From positions 372,001 to 436,000 of the forward strand of contig NZ_JAFVMH010000002.1 in the NCBI RefSeq assembly GCF_017377735.1: 64,000 nt of DNA, in the 5' to 3' direction. Positions 1-8,587 of this stretch are shown one piece after another; the stretch's first letter is position 1, and every line of letters starts with the position of its first letter. Under the pieces are notes generated by a model. The model searched no databases, was not told the origin of the DNA, and saw nothing but the letters and a program-made list of their open reading frames with translations. The translations under genes were made by a program, and so were the position numbers. Source of the stretch: Acetobacter garciniae. Lineage in GTDB: Bacteria; Pseudomonadota; Alphaproteobacteria; Acetobacterales; Acetobacteraceae.

Positions 1-1096
1 ACACTTGGCAATACCAACATTGCGATTGGCTTGCAGATACGGCTGCCGACAAACTGTTTTTAGAACAGGTGATCGTCCGGCATGGTTCGCCCGTTGGCGG
101 GGCTGTACGGATCGTGTTTCACGCTTGTCGGGGGTGTCGTCCGCGCTGGGGCCGGGTGGCGGTCGGGGGTTCTCCGGGCCGCCCGTGAAGGGCGCGGCCA
201 TCACAGGGCAGGCGGCATCCCGCGTGGCGGTGGTCTGCCCGGAAGCCCGTAAAAAGAGTGTTCCTGTCATGGAAAGGAGTACTCCCAAGCATTGGAATGC
301 GCTCTTGAAGAGCCGTAAAAGCCCGGAGGCAAAGACGCCCATGAAATTGAAACCGGCCGGATCGATATTCCGTCGGCGCCAAGATAATAAAAAATATTCC
401 TTATGAAAGCAAACAGGAATTTGCCTAAATATCGCCTGCTTCAATATACGGATTGTAAAATTCATCTCCTGCGGATTATTCCCCTCCGAAAGGGTTTTAC
501 GGTTTGGTGAATACCTTAATCGGATCTTATCCATCTGGGCGGCATGACTGTTCATGGGAATTGCGTTGACCACTCGGTAACGAATATTTCCGCACCCATC
601 ATGCCAATGCCTCCCGCCTTCCTGTGGCGGAGTCCTGACTGTCCGTCAGCCGGGTCAGGCATCGGGCCGGACACGTGCTGGGCGATCCGGACCGCAGTTT
701 TCTGCCCCGGCGTTTGTGGCGCATAACGCCGCTTTGACAGGGTGAGGGGCTGTTTTAAAAGTCAGCAGCACAGGGCGGATGTTGCCCGGAATGGGCCCCA
801 TGCGTGCGCCATGTTTGTGGTTCCAGCCCGACCGCAAACCCCGTGCCTTGTTGCCTTGAATCGGGTCGGTTCGGGGAAATTTTGCGTGCCATCCCGGGCG
901 CATAGAGTAAAAAGGAGGCGTTTCGTCCGTCTTCTTTACAGAGGAACAGCAATCATATAATTATAAAGACTGTTAAATGTGTTTAACGGTAGCTGAAAAA
1001 GGTTGATACGGGAGCGTACGCTGCGCATTGAGATGTATCAATAGTGATATGAACCATAAAGTTTTTGGCTCCTGAGTTTCTAGGGACATACAGGGA
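1..1096. other. Leading intergenic stretch with no supported gene
   Basis: No open reading frame here resembles a known family, and those that exist on both strands look like chance frames. The last 150 bases before the diguanylate cyclase are markedly AT-rich and probably hold its promoter, but I could not fix a -35/-10 pair. A run reading aaagtttttgg near 1060 resembles the edge of the dispersed repeat found elsewhere, without its hairpins. Confidence 0.4.
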
Positions 1097-2500
1097 ATGG
1101 ATAAAAAGTTTATTTATTTAAGCCCGAAGGAGCAATGGAAAGATATTATCACGCAGGCTCCCGCACGGCAGAGAGCGTATGTCAGGGGGGTGATCCAGGA
1201 CAACGCTGTCGGGTGCATAGATCTTTTTGTTAAAGCGATTTTTCAATATGAAAGTGCGACGGAGTTTCTCAGGAAAGAAAATCTACTGAGAAAAATGCGG
1301 AAAAACCTGTATTTTTATATCAAGGCAGTCTTTTCCGCCTCCCCCGAAGATATCGAACATCTGTGCCTGCTGCAAAAACGCATGGGTAGCGCTTATGCGC
1401 GGCTGGAAATACCGGCCCATCTCATTGCCTACGGCTTTTTTATTATCAAACGGCAAATTACATCCCTGTTCCTGGCGGACAAGTCCGATCAGTTCGATAC
1501 GTCATCCGTGATCATTTACATTGGTTCGATGATGGATTTCTCGTTCAAATTCGTCATGCGCGCCTATGATTCCCGGTTTCGCAAGGCGGTGGAAAGCAAG
1601 GAAGTCCTGCGCATGGTGTCGTTGGGACAGGATCTGGCCTTCGAGCGGGAAACACAGGTCCGGACGTTCTTTGCATGGAGCACGCAAACCCTGACCTTGC
1701 TGTGCGAAAACAGGGCACAGGAAATTCAACTGGTCGAGGATTCCGATTTCGGCTTGTGGTTCACCCATAAAGGGCGAAACATGTTCAAGGGAACGCGGGA
1801 ATTCGATACGATCCAGAAGGAAATAGAAAAAATCGACAGCGATATCGCCCTGGTCCAGAACACGGGCGAAGTTCCGAAGAAGTTTTCGGAAAAAGTCTAT
1901 CGCTCGATAAGGAAAATCAATTTCCTGGCCGAAAACAGCTTTCACCAGATAGAAAAAGTCGAGAGCGGGAAAGACCCGCTGACAAAAGTCCTGAACAGGA
2001 GATTTCTCGACGCTGTCATGCAGAATGAAATTTCATACTCCATGACAAAGGAGAAGAAATTCTGCATCATCCTGTTCGACATCGATCATTTCAAGAGCAT
2101 CAACGACAAATATGGCCATCTGGTCGGGGATGACGTGCTTTGCTTTGTCGCCAATACGCTTGTCGCGCTGTTGCGGGTCAATGACTATATTTTCCGTTAC
2201 GGGGGCGAGGAGTTCCTGATTATTCTTACGGAAATGACACCGCAGGAGGCCCAGAAATGTGCCGAGCGTCTTCGCGCCAGCATGGAGAAAAAGCCCTTGC
2301 TGTTGTCTTCGGGCGAGACGATTTCCGTAACCCTGTCGGGTGGACTCACGTTTTTCGACGGGAAAACGAACGCAAAAGTGCTCATAAACCAGGCCGATCA
2401 GGCCTTGTACAAGGCCAAGCGCCAGGGCCGGAACCGTATTATAACGTCCGTCCCGTCAGACGGGACAACCGTCGTGATCGGTGAACCCGACTTGCCCTGA
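1097..2500 (+). CDS. DosC/DgcO-like globin-coupled diguanylate cyclase with degenerate heme pocket
   Basis: Predicted cytoplasmic enzyme making cyclic di-GMP from two GTP. From memory, the whole 467-residue protein follows E. coli DosC (YddV): an N-terminal globin-like sensor (about 1-150), a middle linker domain containing DFGLWFTHKGR, and a C-terminal GGDEF domain (about 295-455). The active-site signature GGEEF is at residues 369-373, and RVND just upstream matches the RxxD product-inhibition I-site, so catalysis and feedback look intact. The sensor is odd. In DosC the proximal heme ligand His98 lies in a VHARIGIP segment; here the equivalent reads AYARLEIP, with Tyr100 in place of His. 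The distal Tyr43 position aligns with Val45. The sensor may therefore not bind heme in the usual way. It faces a convergent HD-GYP gene. Codon use is more AT-rich than in most neighbours. Confidence 0.88.
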   Translation: MDKKFIYLSPKEQWKDIITQAPARQRAYVRGVIQDNAVGCIDLFVKAIFQYESATEFLRKENLLRKMRKNLYFYIKAVFSASPEDIEHLCLLQKRMGSAYARLEIPAHLIAYGFFIIKRQITSLFLADKSDQFDTSSVIIYIGSMMDFSFKFVMRAYDSRFRKAVESKEVLRMVSLGQDLAFERETQVRTFFAWSTQTLTLLCENRAQEIQLVEDSDFGLWFTHKGRNMFKGTREFDTIQKEIEKIDSDIALVQNTGEVPKKFSEKVYRSIRKINFLAENSFHQIEKVESGKDPLTKVLNRRFLDAVMQNEISYSMTKEKKFCIILFDIDHFKSINDKYGHLVGDDVLCFVANTLVALLRVNDYIFRYGGEEFLIILTEMTPQEAQKCAERLRASMEKKPLLLSSGETISVTLSGGLTFFDGKTNAKVLINQADQALYKAKRQGRNRIITSVPSDGTTVVIGEPDLP

Positions 2501-2579
2501 TACGGTGCTGCGCGATACGCCCATGCCCGCCTGGCAGGACGGGGCCGGTTATCCGCCCCATCGTTCTATAGTTATGGAT

Positions 2580-2599
2580 ACTGTATTTGTGGATACAGT
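2580..2599. other. Inverted repeat between convergent c-di-GMP genes
   Basis: A 7-bp perfect inverted repeat (actgtat/atacagt, 6-base loop) lies between the convergent diguanylate cyclase and HD-GYP genes. A second, GC-rich hairpin follows at 2623-2643 (ggcggccc/gggccgcc) and touches the HD-GYP stop codon. Neither has a clear T-run. They may help end transcription from both sides. Confidence 0.35.
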
Positions 2600-2642
2600 G
2601 CGATCCGGGCGCGCAGCGGTATGGCGGCCCCGATAGGGCCGC

Positions 2643-3272
2643 CTAATGCGCGAATTTGCAGTTTTTGACCGGTTCGAGAACTTTGTCGAGATGGTCGATG
2701 CAGACTTTCGCCAGGTCGGGGTCGTAGATCTTGCCGGTTTCATGCTTTAGAAACGTCTGGACAAAGTCAGGCTTCCACGGCGCCTTGTAGTCCCGGCGGG
2801 ATGCAATGGCGTCAATCGTATCGGCCAATGTGACGATCCGAACCAGAAGCGGGATATTTTCCCCCTTCAGGCCGAACGGGTAGCCCGTGCCGTCCCACCG
2901 TTCGTGGTGCATCAGCATCGCATCCCGAATTTCCTCGCAGAATTCGTGATTATACCATTGCGTTATGGCAAGCCCCAGCAACGGGTGTTTCTGGACGGTT
3001 TTTCTTTCCTCCGCGGTCAGGCTTCGCGGGGCTTGCAGGATTTCGTTCGGGATCAGGATTTTCCCCGCATCATGCATTTTACCGGCCATTTTCAGCTTAT
3101 CCCGGTCGATGGACGTAATGCCCGCCAGATCGGCAATAATGCCCACAATCTCGCCGACCCGGAAACCATGGCCCCGATCTACACTGGCGACACCATGAAT
3201 GAAGGTATCGAGCGGTAAATCCTTGGGAGGGAGTGTTTTTTCATTCCATTCCGGGTTTTCGTTGTCTGGCAT
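2643..3272 (-). CDS. HD-GYP domain protein, probable cyclic di-GMP phosphodiesterase
   Basis: A 209-residue, essentially single-domain HD-GYP protein expected to hydrolyse cyclic di-GMP. The metal-binding pattern is intact: an upstream His35, the HDAGK motif (His67-Asp68), His122-His123, then DGTGYP (127-132) and Asp151 in the segment ending the conserved core. No receiver or sensor domain is present, so input must come through a partner or through expression level. A TTG codon lies 15 bases upstream in frame, but ATG at 3272 is preferred because GGAGG sits 8 bases before it. The gene converges on the DosC-like cyclase, so a synthesis/breakdown pair is encoded side by side, though not in one transcript. 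Confidence 0.85.
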   Translation of the reverse strand: MPDNENPEWNEKTLPPKDLPLDTFIHGVASVDRGHGFRVGEIVGIIADLAGITSIDRDKLKMAGKMHDAGKILIPNEILQAPRSLTAEERKTVQKHPLLGLAITQWYNHEFCEEIRDAMLMHHERWDGTGYPFGLKGENIPLLVRIVTLADTIDAIASRRDYKAPWKPDFVQTFLKHETGKIYDPDLAKVCIDHLDKVLEPVKNCKFAH

Positions 3273-3779
3273 AATCAAATCCTCCAAACACCCTTTTTAG
3301 AGATAAAATTTATGCCCGTAACGTATATTTCGCACGATTTTATACACGGATAACAAAAATTTTTACCCACACCCGTCTTGTCGAGAGCGCTCATTTCTGC
3401 GGCCCTCCTGCAGTCTCATTTACTGAGTCGGAAACTAAGGGAGTGTCCGGACGCCGGTAAATGATCTTGGTCAACTGGTTGGGCAGAAATGACCTGTCAT
3501 ACCATCATGGGAGATATAAGAGATCTGCACGCTCCCAGAGATGGACAAACCCGTTGCATTGGCAATGCATAACAGGCCCATCTGGCCGAAAAATCGTTCG
3601 GATGCACGGAATTGTCTTGGCAGGAAAGGCCACGGTAACGCCAGCGGGCCAAGGGGAAATGGCCAGTCACGATCGAGCATGGCTTGCGGCAAGTCTGGGG
3701 GGAGCGCTGTCGCCCCAGCACTGGGCCGGGGTGATGGGTACCGGGTGGAGGTCCGGACGATCTGTTTTTGTAGTAACTC
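3273..3779. other. Non-coding stretch with no recognised content
   Basis: About 500 bases lie between the HD-GYP start and the dispersed repeat copy. Two copies of the 8-bp palindrome gtccggac at 3445-3452 and 3751-3758 bracket roughly 300 bases with open frames on both strands. None matches a transposase or other family I know. It could be a decayed insertion or plain intergenic DNA. Confidence 0.3.
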
Positions 3780-3871
3780 ATTGATAAATAATAAAATTTT
3801 ATGGGGTGGTGCCTTTTTTGCAAAAGTGACGTTTTCTGACGCTTTTTAAAAAAGTTTCACCCAAAACTTTC
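3780..3871 (-). repeat. Dispersed double-hairpin repeat, copy A (full, diverged)
   Basis: This is a diverged full-length copy of the repeat best seen at 24247-24337, in the opposite orientation. It begins with ttgataaataataaaa, has the ggtggtgcc...gtgac arm, then the gctttttaaaaaagtttcac arm, and ends ccaaaacttt. It lies just downstream of the 3' end of the glycosyltransferase on the minus strand. Both hairpins carry mismatches, so it looks like an old copy. Confidence 0.7.
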
Positions 3872-3985
3872 CAATATTTCGTGGCCGGGCTTTTGAAACA
3901 GTCTGATCCTCCCTGGTGATGCAGGGCAGGATCAGTAGCGTTTCAGATGGAAAAGGTCTGCTCAGGGGCAGATATCGGTCCTGGT

Positions 3986-5809
3986 TTACCTCTTGATGAG
4001 TTTCAACAGTTGAACCGCCATCTTCTTGGGAATTTTCACGTTGATCCGATCGGAGTTGATATAAAGCATCTTCTCGTCAGTGCGGAGTTTGATTGTCGTG
4101 TTGCTTTTCGAGATTTTTTCGTAAAACGAGATCGGTCCCGTATCCGCCTTTTCCCTATAAAACCAGTACAGTAGTTTCAGGGGGTGGGTGCAGGAAAATT
4201 TCCAGGGTTTTCTGCTATCCGTAAAATGCACGATCTGCGGGTTTTCACGGGCATCCTGTTCCGCCTGCGGGGAATAGGCGTGATCCAGATCGTTCGCCGT
4301 GTAAATGCGGGAGTTCGTGTTCCAGTTCAAGGGCAGGATATGAAGGTCGTCCTTGTAGGCGATATTGATGATATCCTGATCCTGCAAGGTGATGAGCGGT
4401 TGGTTCTTGTAAAAAACCTCAGAGTAATAAAAAGAGAGGTTTGAATATTTCTCAACGGCTTTCTGGATATCAAAGAGCAATATGCCGGCATTGACGTAGG
4501 TATTATTGGCCTTGTTGCCAAAAAGACGACGCGATTGCAGCACACCCCCTTCATCCAGGCAGCCGCCGACTATTTTTCCGCCAAGATCGATATTCCACAA
4601 TTTTGTTATATCGTCACAGATGATGATATCGGAATCAAGGTAGATCACACGGCTGACGGATGCGGGAAAAAGATCCTGCATGACCAGTCTGTAATAGGTG
4701 TTGATACTGATATAGCCCCTGTTCAGAGGGAATTTTTCTATAAAAGTATTTTCCGCAAGATAGAACGAGAAATTTGTTCTTCCTTGATAGGTGTTTTTGA
4801 ACTGATGGATCTTGTCCTGGGAAAGACGCGCGTCATGAATAATATGGAAATATATGCTGTTGCCATTGCGCGTATGGGCCAAAAGAGATTCTATCGTGGC
4901 CTGCGCATGATTGGCATAGCGGTCATCGAAGGACATGACGATATTGATGGCACCCCCAAAGGAAATAGCATTTTCCTGTGGCGTCTTTTTGATAATACGG
5001 CTTGAAAGGGAGGCATAATCAAAAACCGGGTCTTTTTCGCCGACATAGACCATCGGGGCGTGATGAATTTTGAGCGTCTTGTCCCTGGATTTCAGATGTT
5101 CAAAAAAAACATTCGTGAGCCGCTCCGCCAGGAAGCCGAAAATTCTTTTTTGATATGGATCGTAGGGAGAAATATCAATGCGTCTTTCAACCTCTTCCAG
5201 AACGGAGAAAAGGAAAGAGCAATAGTCCTCAAAAATATCGCGGCGCATAATGGCAATATTGCCAAAAAAGCATTGATGCGCATAAATCGAATGGAGGGAA
5301 TCAATATAATAGTCTGGAAATTGCTCTTCGATAATAGACATCATCGTGTCTATATCTTTTTTGTAGTGTTCATTGCAGTAATGGTCATACGATGACTGAA
5401 TTCTGTGCGGCAGCCCAGGCGGATGAATGTTGTAAAGGGGAGAGGTGACGACGGAATAGGTCTGGAACAATGCGGCCAGCCCGTCATGGGTCCACCTGTT
5501 CCGTTTTGTGTCTTGCGGATCGATGCCGTGAATGACCTCATCGCGATGAATGTCCGGATTGAAGGACACGTACCGCCTGTAATGCATCAGCCCGACATAG
5601 TCATGGGACGTGTTCTTCCAGATCCAGTAAAGGGCTGTCAGTTCACACCATTCTTTGTTCTTGTCAGAAATATTGTCTTCGGTATCGTCCCCGATCATTC
5701 CCGGCAGATAGGTCTTGGCAAGACTGCGTCCGACCTGAATAGGCTCGAACACCTCGTTTTTGAGTGTTGACCATGGTTTGTGGTGGCAGACATAAACTTT
5801 AATATCCAT
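3986..5809 (-). CDS. Two-domain glycosyltransferase (DUF4422 plus GT8)
   Basis: A 607-residue fusion. Residues about 1-240 match the DUF4422 family: CHHKPW near the start, then LYWIWKN and GLMHYRRYV. Residues about 285-560 are a family-8 glycosyltransferase: NIVMSFDDRY start, a DSD metal/nucleotide-sugar motif at 392-394 (YLDSDIII), and a late HFTDSRKPW segment typical of GT8 ends. No signal peptide or membrane span is visible, so it should act in the cytosol on surface polysaccharide, lipopolysaccharide or a protein glycan. The gene stands alone with no sugar-biosynthesis neighbours, and its base composition is clearly more AT-rich than the flanking operons, which suggests horizontal gain. 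Acceptor and donor sugar cannot be told from sequence. Confidence 0.8.
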   Translation of the reverse strand: MDIKVYVCHHKPWSTLKNEVFEPIQVGRSLAKTYLPGMIGDDTEDNISDKNKEWCELTALYWIWKNTSHDYVGLMHYRRYVSFNPDIHRDEVIHGIDPQDTKRNRWTHDGLAALFQTYSVVTSPLYNIHPPGLPHRIQSSYDHYCNEHYKKDIDTMMSIIEEQFPDYYIDSLHSIYAHQCFFGNIAIMRRDIFEDYCSFLFSVLEEVERRIDISPYDPYQKRIFGFLAERLTNVFFEHLKSRDKTLKIHHAPMVYVGEKDPVFDYASLSSRIIKKTPQENAISFGGAINIVMSFDDRYANHAQATIESLLAHTRNGNSIYFHIIHDARLSQDKIHQFKNTYQGRTNFSFYLAENTFIEKFPLNRGYISINTYYRLVMQDLFPASVSRVIYLDSDIIICDDITKLWNIDLGGKIVGGCLDEGGVLQSRRLFGNKANNTYVNAGILLFDIQKAVEKYSNLSFYYSEVFYKNQPLITLQDQDIINIAYKDDLHILPLNWNTNSRIYTANDLDHAYSPQAEQDARENPQIVHFTDSRKPWKFSCTHPLKLLYWFYREKADTGPISFYEKISKSNTTIKLRTDEKMLYINSDRINVKIPKKMAVQLLKLIKR

Positions 5810-5901
5810 GGGAGACGTCCTGAGCCGATTTATTTTCTAAGTTGTTGTCTTCTCTAGCGTTGCTTTGAAATTTCTCCAAGCCATGAATGGCCTTTCTGCA
5901 T

Positions 5902-5923
5902 AGGGGGAAGGCAATTTCCCCCT
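5902..5923 (-). terminator. Hairpin downstream of the LysR gene
   Basis: A perfect 8-bp stem (agggggaa/ttccccct) with a 6-base loop lies 52 bases past the LysR stop and before the glycosyltransferase start. It has no clear U-tract on either strand, so terminator function is uncertain. Confidence 0.4.
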
Positions 5924-5975
5924 GCGCGCTTGTTCCGCGTCGGGGTGGTGTCGCGGCGGTGCAAACGCCCGCTCA

Positions 5976-6944
5976 TCAGGACAGGACCCGCATCTGCTGC
6001 ACAAAGGCAGGGAAAAGCTCTTCCAGGGTCTTCAGCACGGTCTGTGTCAGGCATTCGCGCAGGAAAAGCGTGAAGTCGAGCGGAAAGCGCCCGAATTCGC
6101 GGCGGCGTACCACCAGGGTCAGGCGGCGCACAAAGTGCCCTGTGGGCAAGGGGTGGCATGTCAGGCCGCAGCCTTCGGCAAAGCCGGCTTCGTACAGGCA
6201 GAGCGGGGTGGTAATGGCAATGCCACCGGCCTGGCAGGCCGCGAACACGTCATAGGGCAGATCGAATTCCTGCTGGAACGGCACGTCTATTTTCAGGCGG
6301 CGCAGGAAGCGTTCGATATCCGCCCCCGTGCGCGAGCGCTGCGAAAAACGGACAAAGGGCCGGCTGCCCAGGCAGGCGCCAAGCTCCTGCGCTGTTCGGG
6401 GTGGGGGCATGTCGGGCGGGCAGAGCAGCAGATAGGGTTCCTCGAACAGGGGCCAGCGCTCAAGCCCTGCCACGTCCTCCATGTCGTCCACCCCGATCAC
6501 GAAGTCGATCTGGCGTGTCAGCAGGGCGGTGGCGTGTGTTTCCGTCAGCCCCGCATGCATGATCAGCCGGCCCACGCGCCCGTACATATAGCGTGAAATA
6601 TGCGCGGACATGGCGCGGGAGAGCGAATCGACAACCCCCATGCGCAGTTGCGGCACATGGCCCAGCCGTATTTCCTGGATGTTGGTGGCGATATGCCGCA
6701 CTTCCGCCAGCAGGGTGGTGGCGTACTGGCGCAGGACCGTGCCTGCCGCCGTCAGGGCCAGGGGGCGCACGTTGCGGTCGAACAGGGTTGCCCCCAGGCG
6801 GCTTTCCAGCTCGGCGATGCTCTGCGATATGGCGGGTTGCGTCACCTTGAGCACGCGTGCCGCCGCTGCCATGCTGCCATTGTCGCATACGGCCAGGAAA
6901 ACGCTGAGCGATGAAAGCTCGAAGGGTAGGTCCACGATTGCCAT
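5976..6944 (-). CDS. LysR-family regulator of the sarcosine oxidase operon
   Basis: A 322-residue LysR-type regulator. The N-terminal winged helix-turn-helix spans about 10-70 (SSLSVFLAVCDNGSMAAAA, then VTQPAISQSIAELE), followed by a periplasmic-binding-protein-like effector domain. It is transcribed divergently from soxB with 82 bases between the starts, the usual arrangement for a LysR regulator controlling the neighbour and itself. A dyad with the LysR T-N11-A character lies in the gap. The inducer is likely sarcosine, glycine betaine or a related methylamine, inferred only from position. Confidence 0.85.
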   Translation of the reverse strand: MAIVDLPFELSSLSVFLAVCDNGSMAAAARVLKVTQPAISQSIAELESRLGATLFDRNVRPLALTAAGTVLRQYATTLLAEVRHIATNIQEIRLGHVPQLRMGVVDSLSRAMSAHISRYMYGRVGRLIMHAGLTETHATALLTRQIDFVIGVDDMEDVAGLERWPLFEEPYLLLCPPDMPPPRTAQELGACLGSRPFVRFSQRSRTGADIERFLRRLKIDVPFQQEFDLPYDVFAACQAGGIAITTPLCLYEAGFAEGCGLTCHPLPTGHFVRRLTLVVRRREFGRFPLDFTLFLRECLTQTVLKTLEELFPAFVQQMRVLS

Positions 6945-6953
6945 GGGCCTATT

Positions 6954-6968
6954 ATAAGAAAAATTTAT
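6954..6968. promoter_or_regulatory. Candidate LysR box between lysR-type gene and soxB
   Basis: The dyad ataa-N7-ttat sits 9 bases from the regulator start and about 60 from the soxB start. Its shape fits the LysR-type T-N11-A binding pattern. It is the only AT-rich dyad in the short divergent gap. Function is inferred. Confidence 0.4.
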
Positions 6969-7026
6969 TGTGTCTCAAGCCGGATCGGTCCCTAGATGGG
7001 GATCAGGATTACAGAGCGGATTAACC

Positions 7027-8286
7027 ATGCCAACCGATCGTTACTCCCTTTTCTCGCTTCTGCGCGAAGGCCTGCGTGGCAATACGGGCTGGAAGGCTGC
7101 GTGGCGCAAGGCCGCCCCGGCCCCCGCCTATGATTACGTGATTGTCGGTGGGGGTGGCCACGGGCTGGCGACTGCCTATTACCTGGCACGGCGTTATGGC
7201 GGGCTGCGGATCGCCGTGGTGGAAAAGGGCTGGATCGGCGGGGGCAATGTCGGGCGCAACACCACCATTGTCCGCTCCAACTACCTGCTGCCCGGGAACG
7301 AGCCGTTTTACGAATGTTCCATGAAACTGTGGGAAGGGCTGGAACAGGATATCAACTACAACGCCATGGTCAGCCAGCGTGGCGTGCTGAACCTGTTTCA
7401 TAACGATGCCCAGCGCAACGCCTATATCCGGCGCGGCAATGGCATGCGCCTGCACGGTGTGGATGCCGAACTGCTGGACGCCACGGCAGTGCGTGAAAAA
7501 CTGCCGTTCCTGAACTTCGATGACGCACGCTTTCCCATTCGCGGCGGGTTGCTGCAACCGCGTGGCGGCACGGTCCGGCATGATGCCGTGGCCTGGGGCT
7601 ATGCCCGCGCCGCCGACCGGCTGGGGGTGGATATTATCGAGAATTGCGAGGTCACGGGGATCCGTATCGAGCGTGGCCGGGCCGTGGGGGTTGAAACGTC
7701 GCGCGGGTTTGTGGGCGCGGGCAAGGTCGGCCTGGCCTGTGCCGGCAATTCCTCACGCGTGGCGGCCATGGCCGGGCTGCGCCTGCCCATTGAAAGCCAC
7801 GTGTTGCAGGCTTTCGTCAGCGAAGGGCTCAAGCCGTTCATCGACTGTGTCGTCACCTTTGGCGCGGGGCATTTCTATATCAGCCAGTCCGACAAGGGCG
7901 GGCTTGTGTTCGGCGGCGATATCGACGGCTACAATTCCTACGCGCAGCGCGGCAATCTGCCCGTGATCGAGGATGTGTGCGAAGGCGGCATGGCGCTGAT
8001 GCCGCGTATCGGCCGTGTGCGCCTGCTGCGCCACTGGGGCGGGCTGATGGACATGTCCATGGATGGCAGCCCCATTATCGACCGTACCCCGGTGGACGGG
8101 CTGTACCTGAACGCGGGCTGGTGTTACGGCGGGTTCAAGGCCACACCGGCTTCGGGCCTGTGTTTCGCGCATCTTCTCGCCCGGGACGAACCCCACCCCG
8201 TGGCCACCGCCTACCGGCTGGACCGCTTTGCCCGCGGTGCGGTGATTGATGAAAAAGGCATGGGCGCACAGCCCAACCTGCATTGA
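7027..8286 (+). CDS. soxB: Sarcosine oxidase beta subunit
   Basis: Flavin subunit of heterotetrameric sarcosine oxidase, which demethylates sarcosine to glycine using O2 and passes the one-carbon unit to tetrahydrofolate. The 419-residue product has the dinucleotide-binding motif VIVGGGGHGLATAYYLA (about 38-54) and the segment GGTVRHDAVAWG, whose His185 matches the family's covalent FMN attachment histidine. I chose ATG 7027 because MPTDRYSLFSLLREGLRG matches the usual family N-terminus; an upstream ATG at 6970 would add 19 residues of unlikely sequence. It is first in the soxBDAG-purU-folD run. Confidence 0.93.
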   Translation: MPTDRYSLFSLLREGLRGNTGWKAAWRKAAPAPAYDYVIVGGGGHGLATAYYLARRYGGLRIAVVEKGWIGGGNVGRNTTIVRSNYLLPGNEPFYECSMKLWEGLEQDINYNAMVSQRGVLNLFHNDAQRNAYIRRGNGMRLHGVDAELLDATAVREKLPFLNFDDARFPIRGGLLQPRGGTVRHDAVAWGYARAADRLGVDIIENCEVTGIRIERGRAVGVETSRGFVGAGKVGLACAGNSSRVAAMAGLRLPIESHVLQAFVSEGLKPFIDCVVTFGAGHFYISQSDKGGLVFGGDIDGYNSYAQRGNLPVIEDVCEGGMALMPRIGRVRLLRHWGGLMDMSMDGSPIIDRTPVDGLYLNAGWCYGGFKATPASGLCFAHLLARDEPHPVATAYRLDRFARGAVIDEKGMGAQPNLH

Positions 8287-8293
8287 GGTTTCC

Positions 8294-8587
8294 ATGCGTC
8301 TGACCTGTCCCTTCTGCGGTTCCCGCGGGCTTGAGGAATTCACATACCGGGGCGATGCTCTGGTGCGCCGCCCGGCTGCCGATACCTCTCTCCAGACCGA
8401 TGCCCAGGCCTGGACCGACTATGTCTACCTGCGCGACAATCCGGCGGGTTTGCACAGCGAACTCTGGTACCACGGGGTGGGCTGCCGGTCCTGGCTGGTG
8501 GTCACGCGCGATACGCGCACCCACCGGGTGGATGACGTGCGTGCGGCAAGTGCTGTCGCGGCCGAGCGTTCGGGTGGCGCGGCATGA
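8294..8587 (+). CDS. soxD: Sarcosine oxidase delta subunit
   Basis: A 97-residue subunit of heterotetrameric sarcosine oxidase. It carries the zinc-binding pattern CPFCG (Cys5, Cys8) with a distal His60 and Cys64 in YHGVGCRSW, as expected for this small structural zinc subunit. It starts 7 bases after soxB and its TGA overlaps the soxA start (ATGA), so translation is coupled. Confidence 0.92.
   Translation: MRLTCPFCGSRGLEEFTYRGDALVRRPAADTSLQTDAQAWTDYVYLRDNPAGLHSELWYHGVGCRSWLVVTRDTRTHRVDDVRAASAVAAERSGGAA

Noticed and set aside
5..406. 133-residue open frame at the window start and an antisense frame at 119-382
   Set aside because: Both are Arg/Pro-rich, lack ribosome-binding sites and match no family; typical chance frames in GC-rich DNA.
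3461..3849. Overlapping frames on both strands as a possible transposase fragment
   Set aside because: No DDE, integrase-core or IS-end sequence could be identified; left as unexplained DNA.
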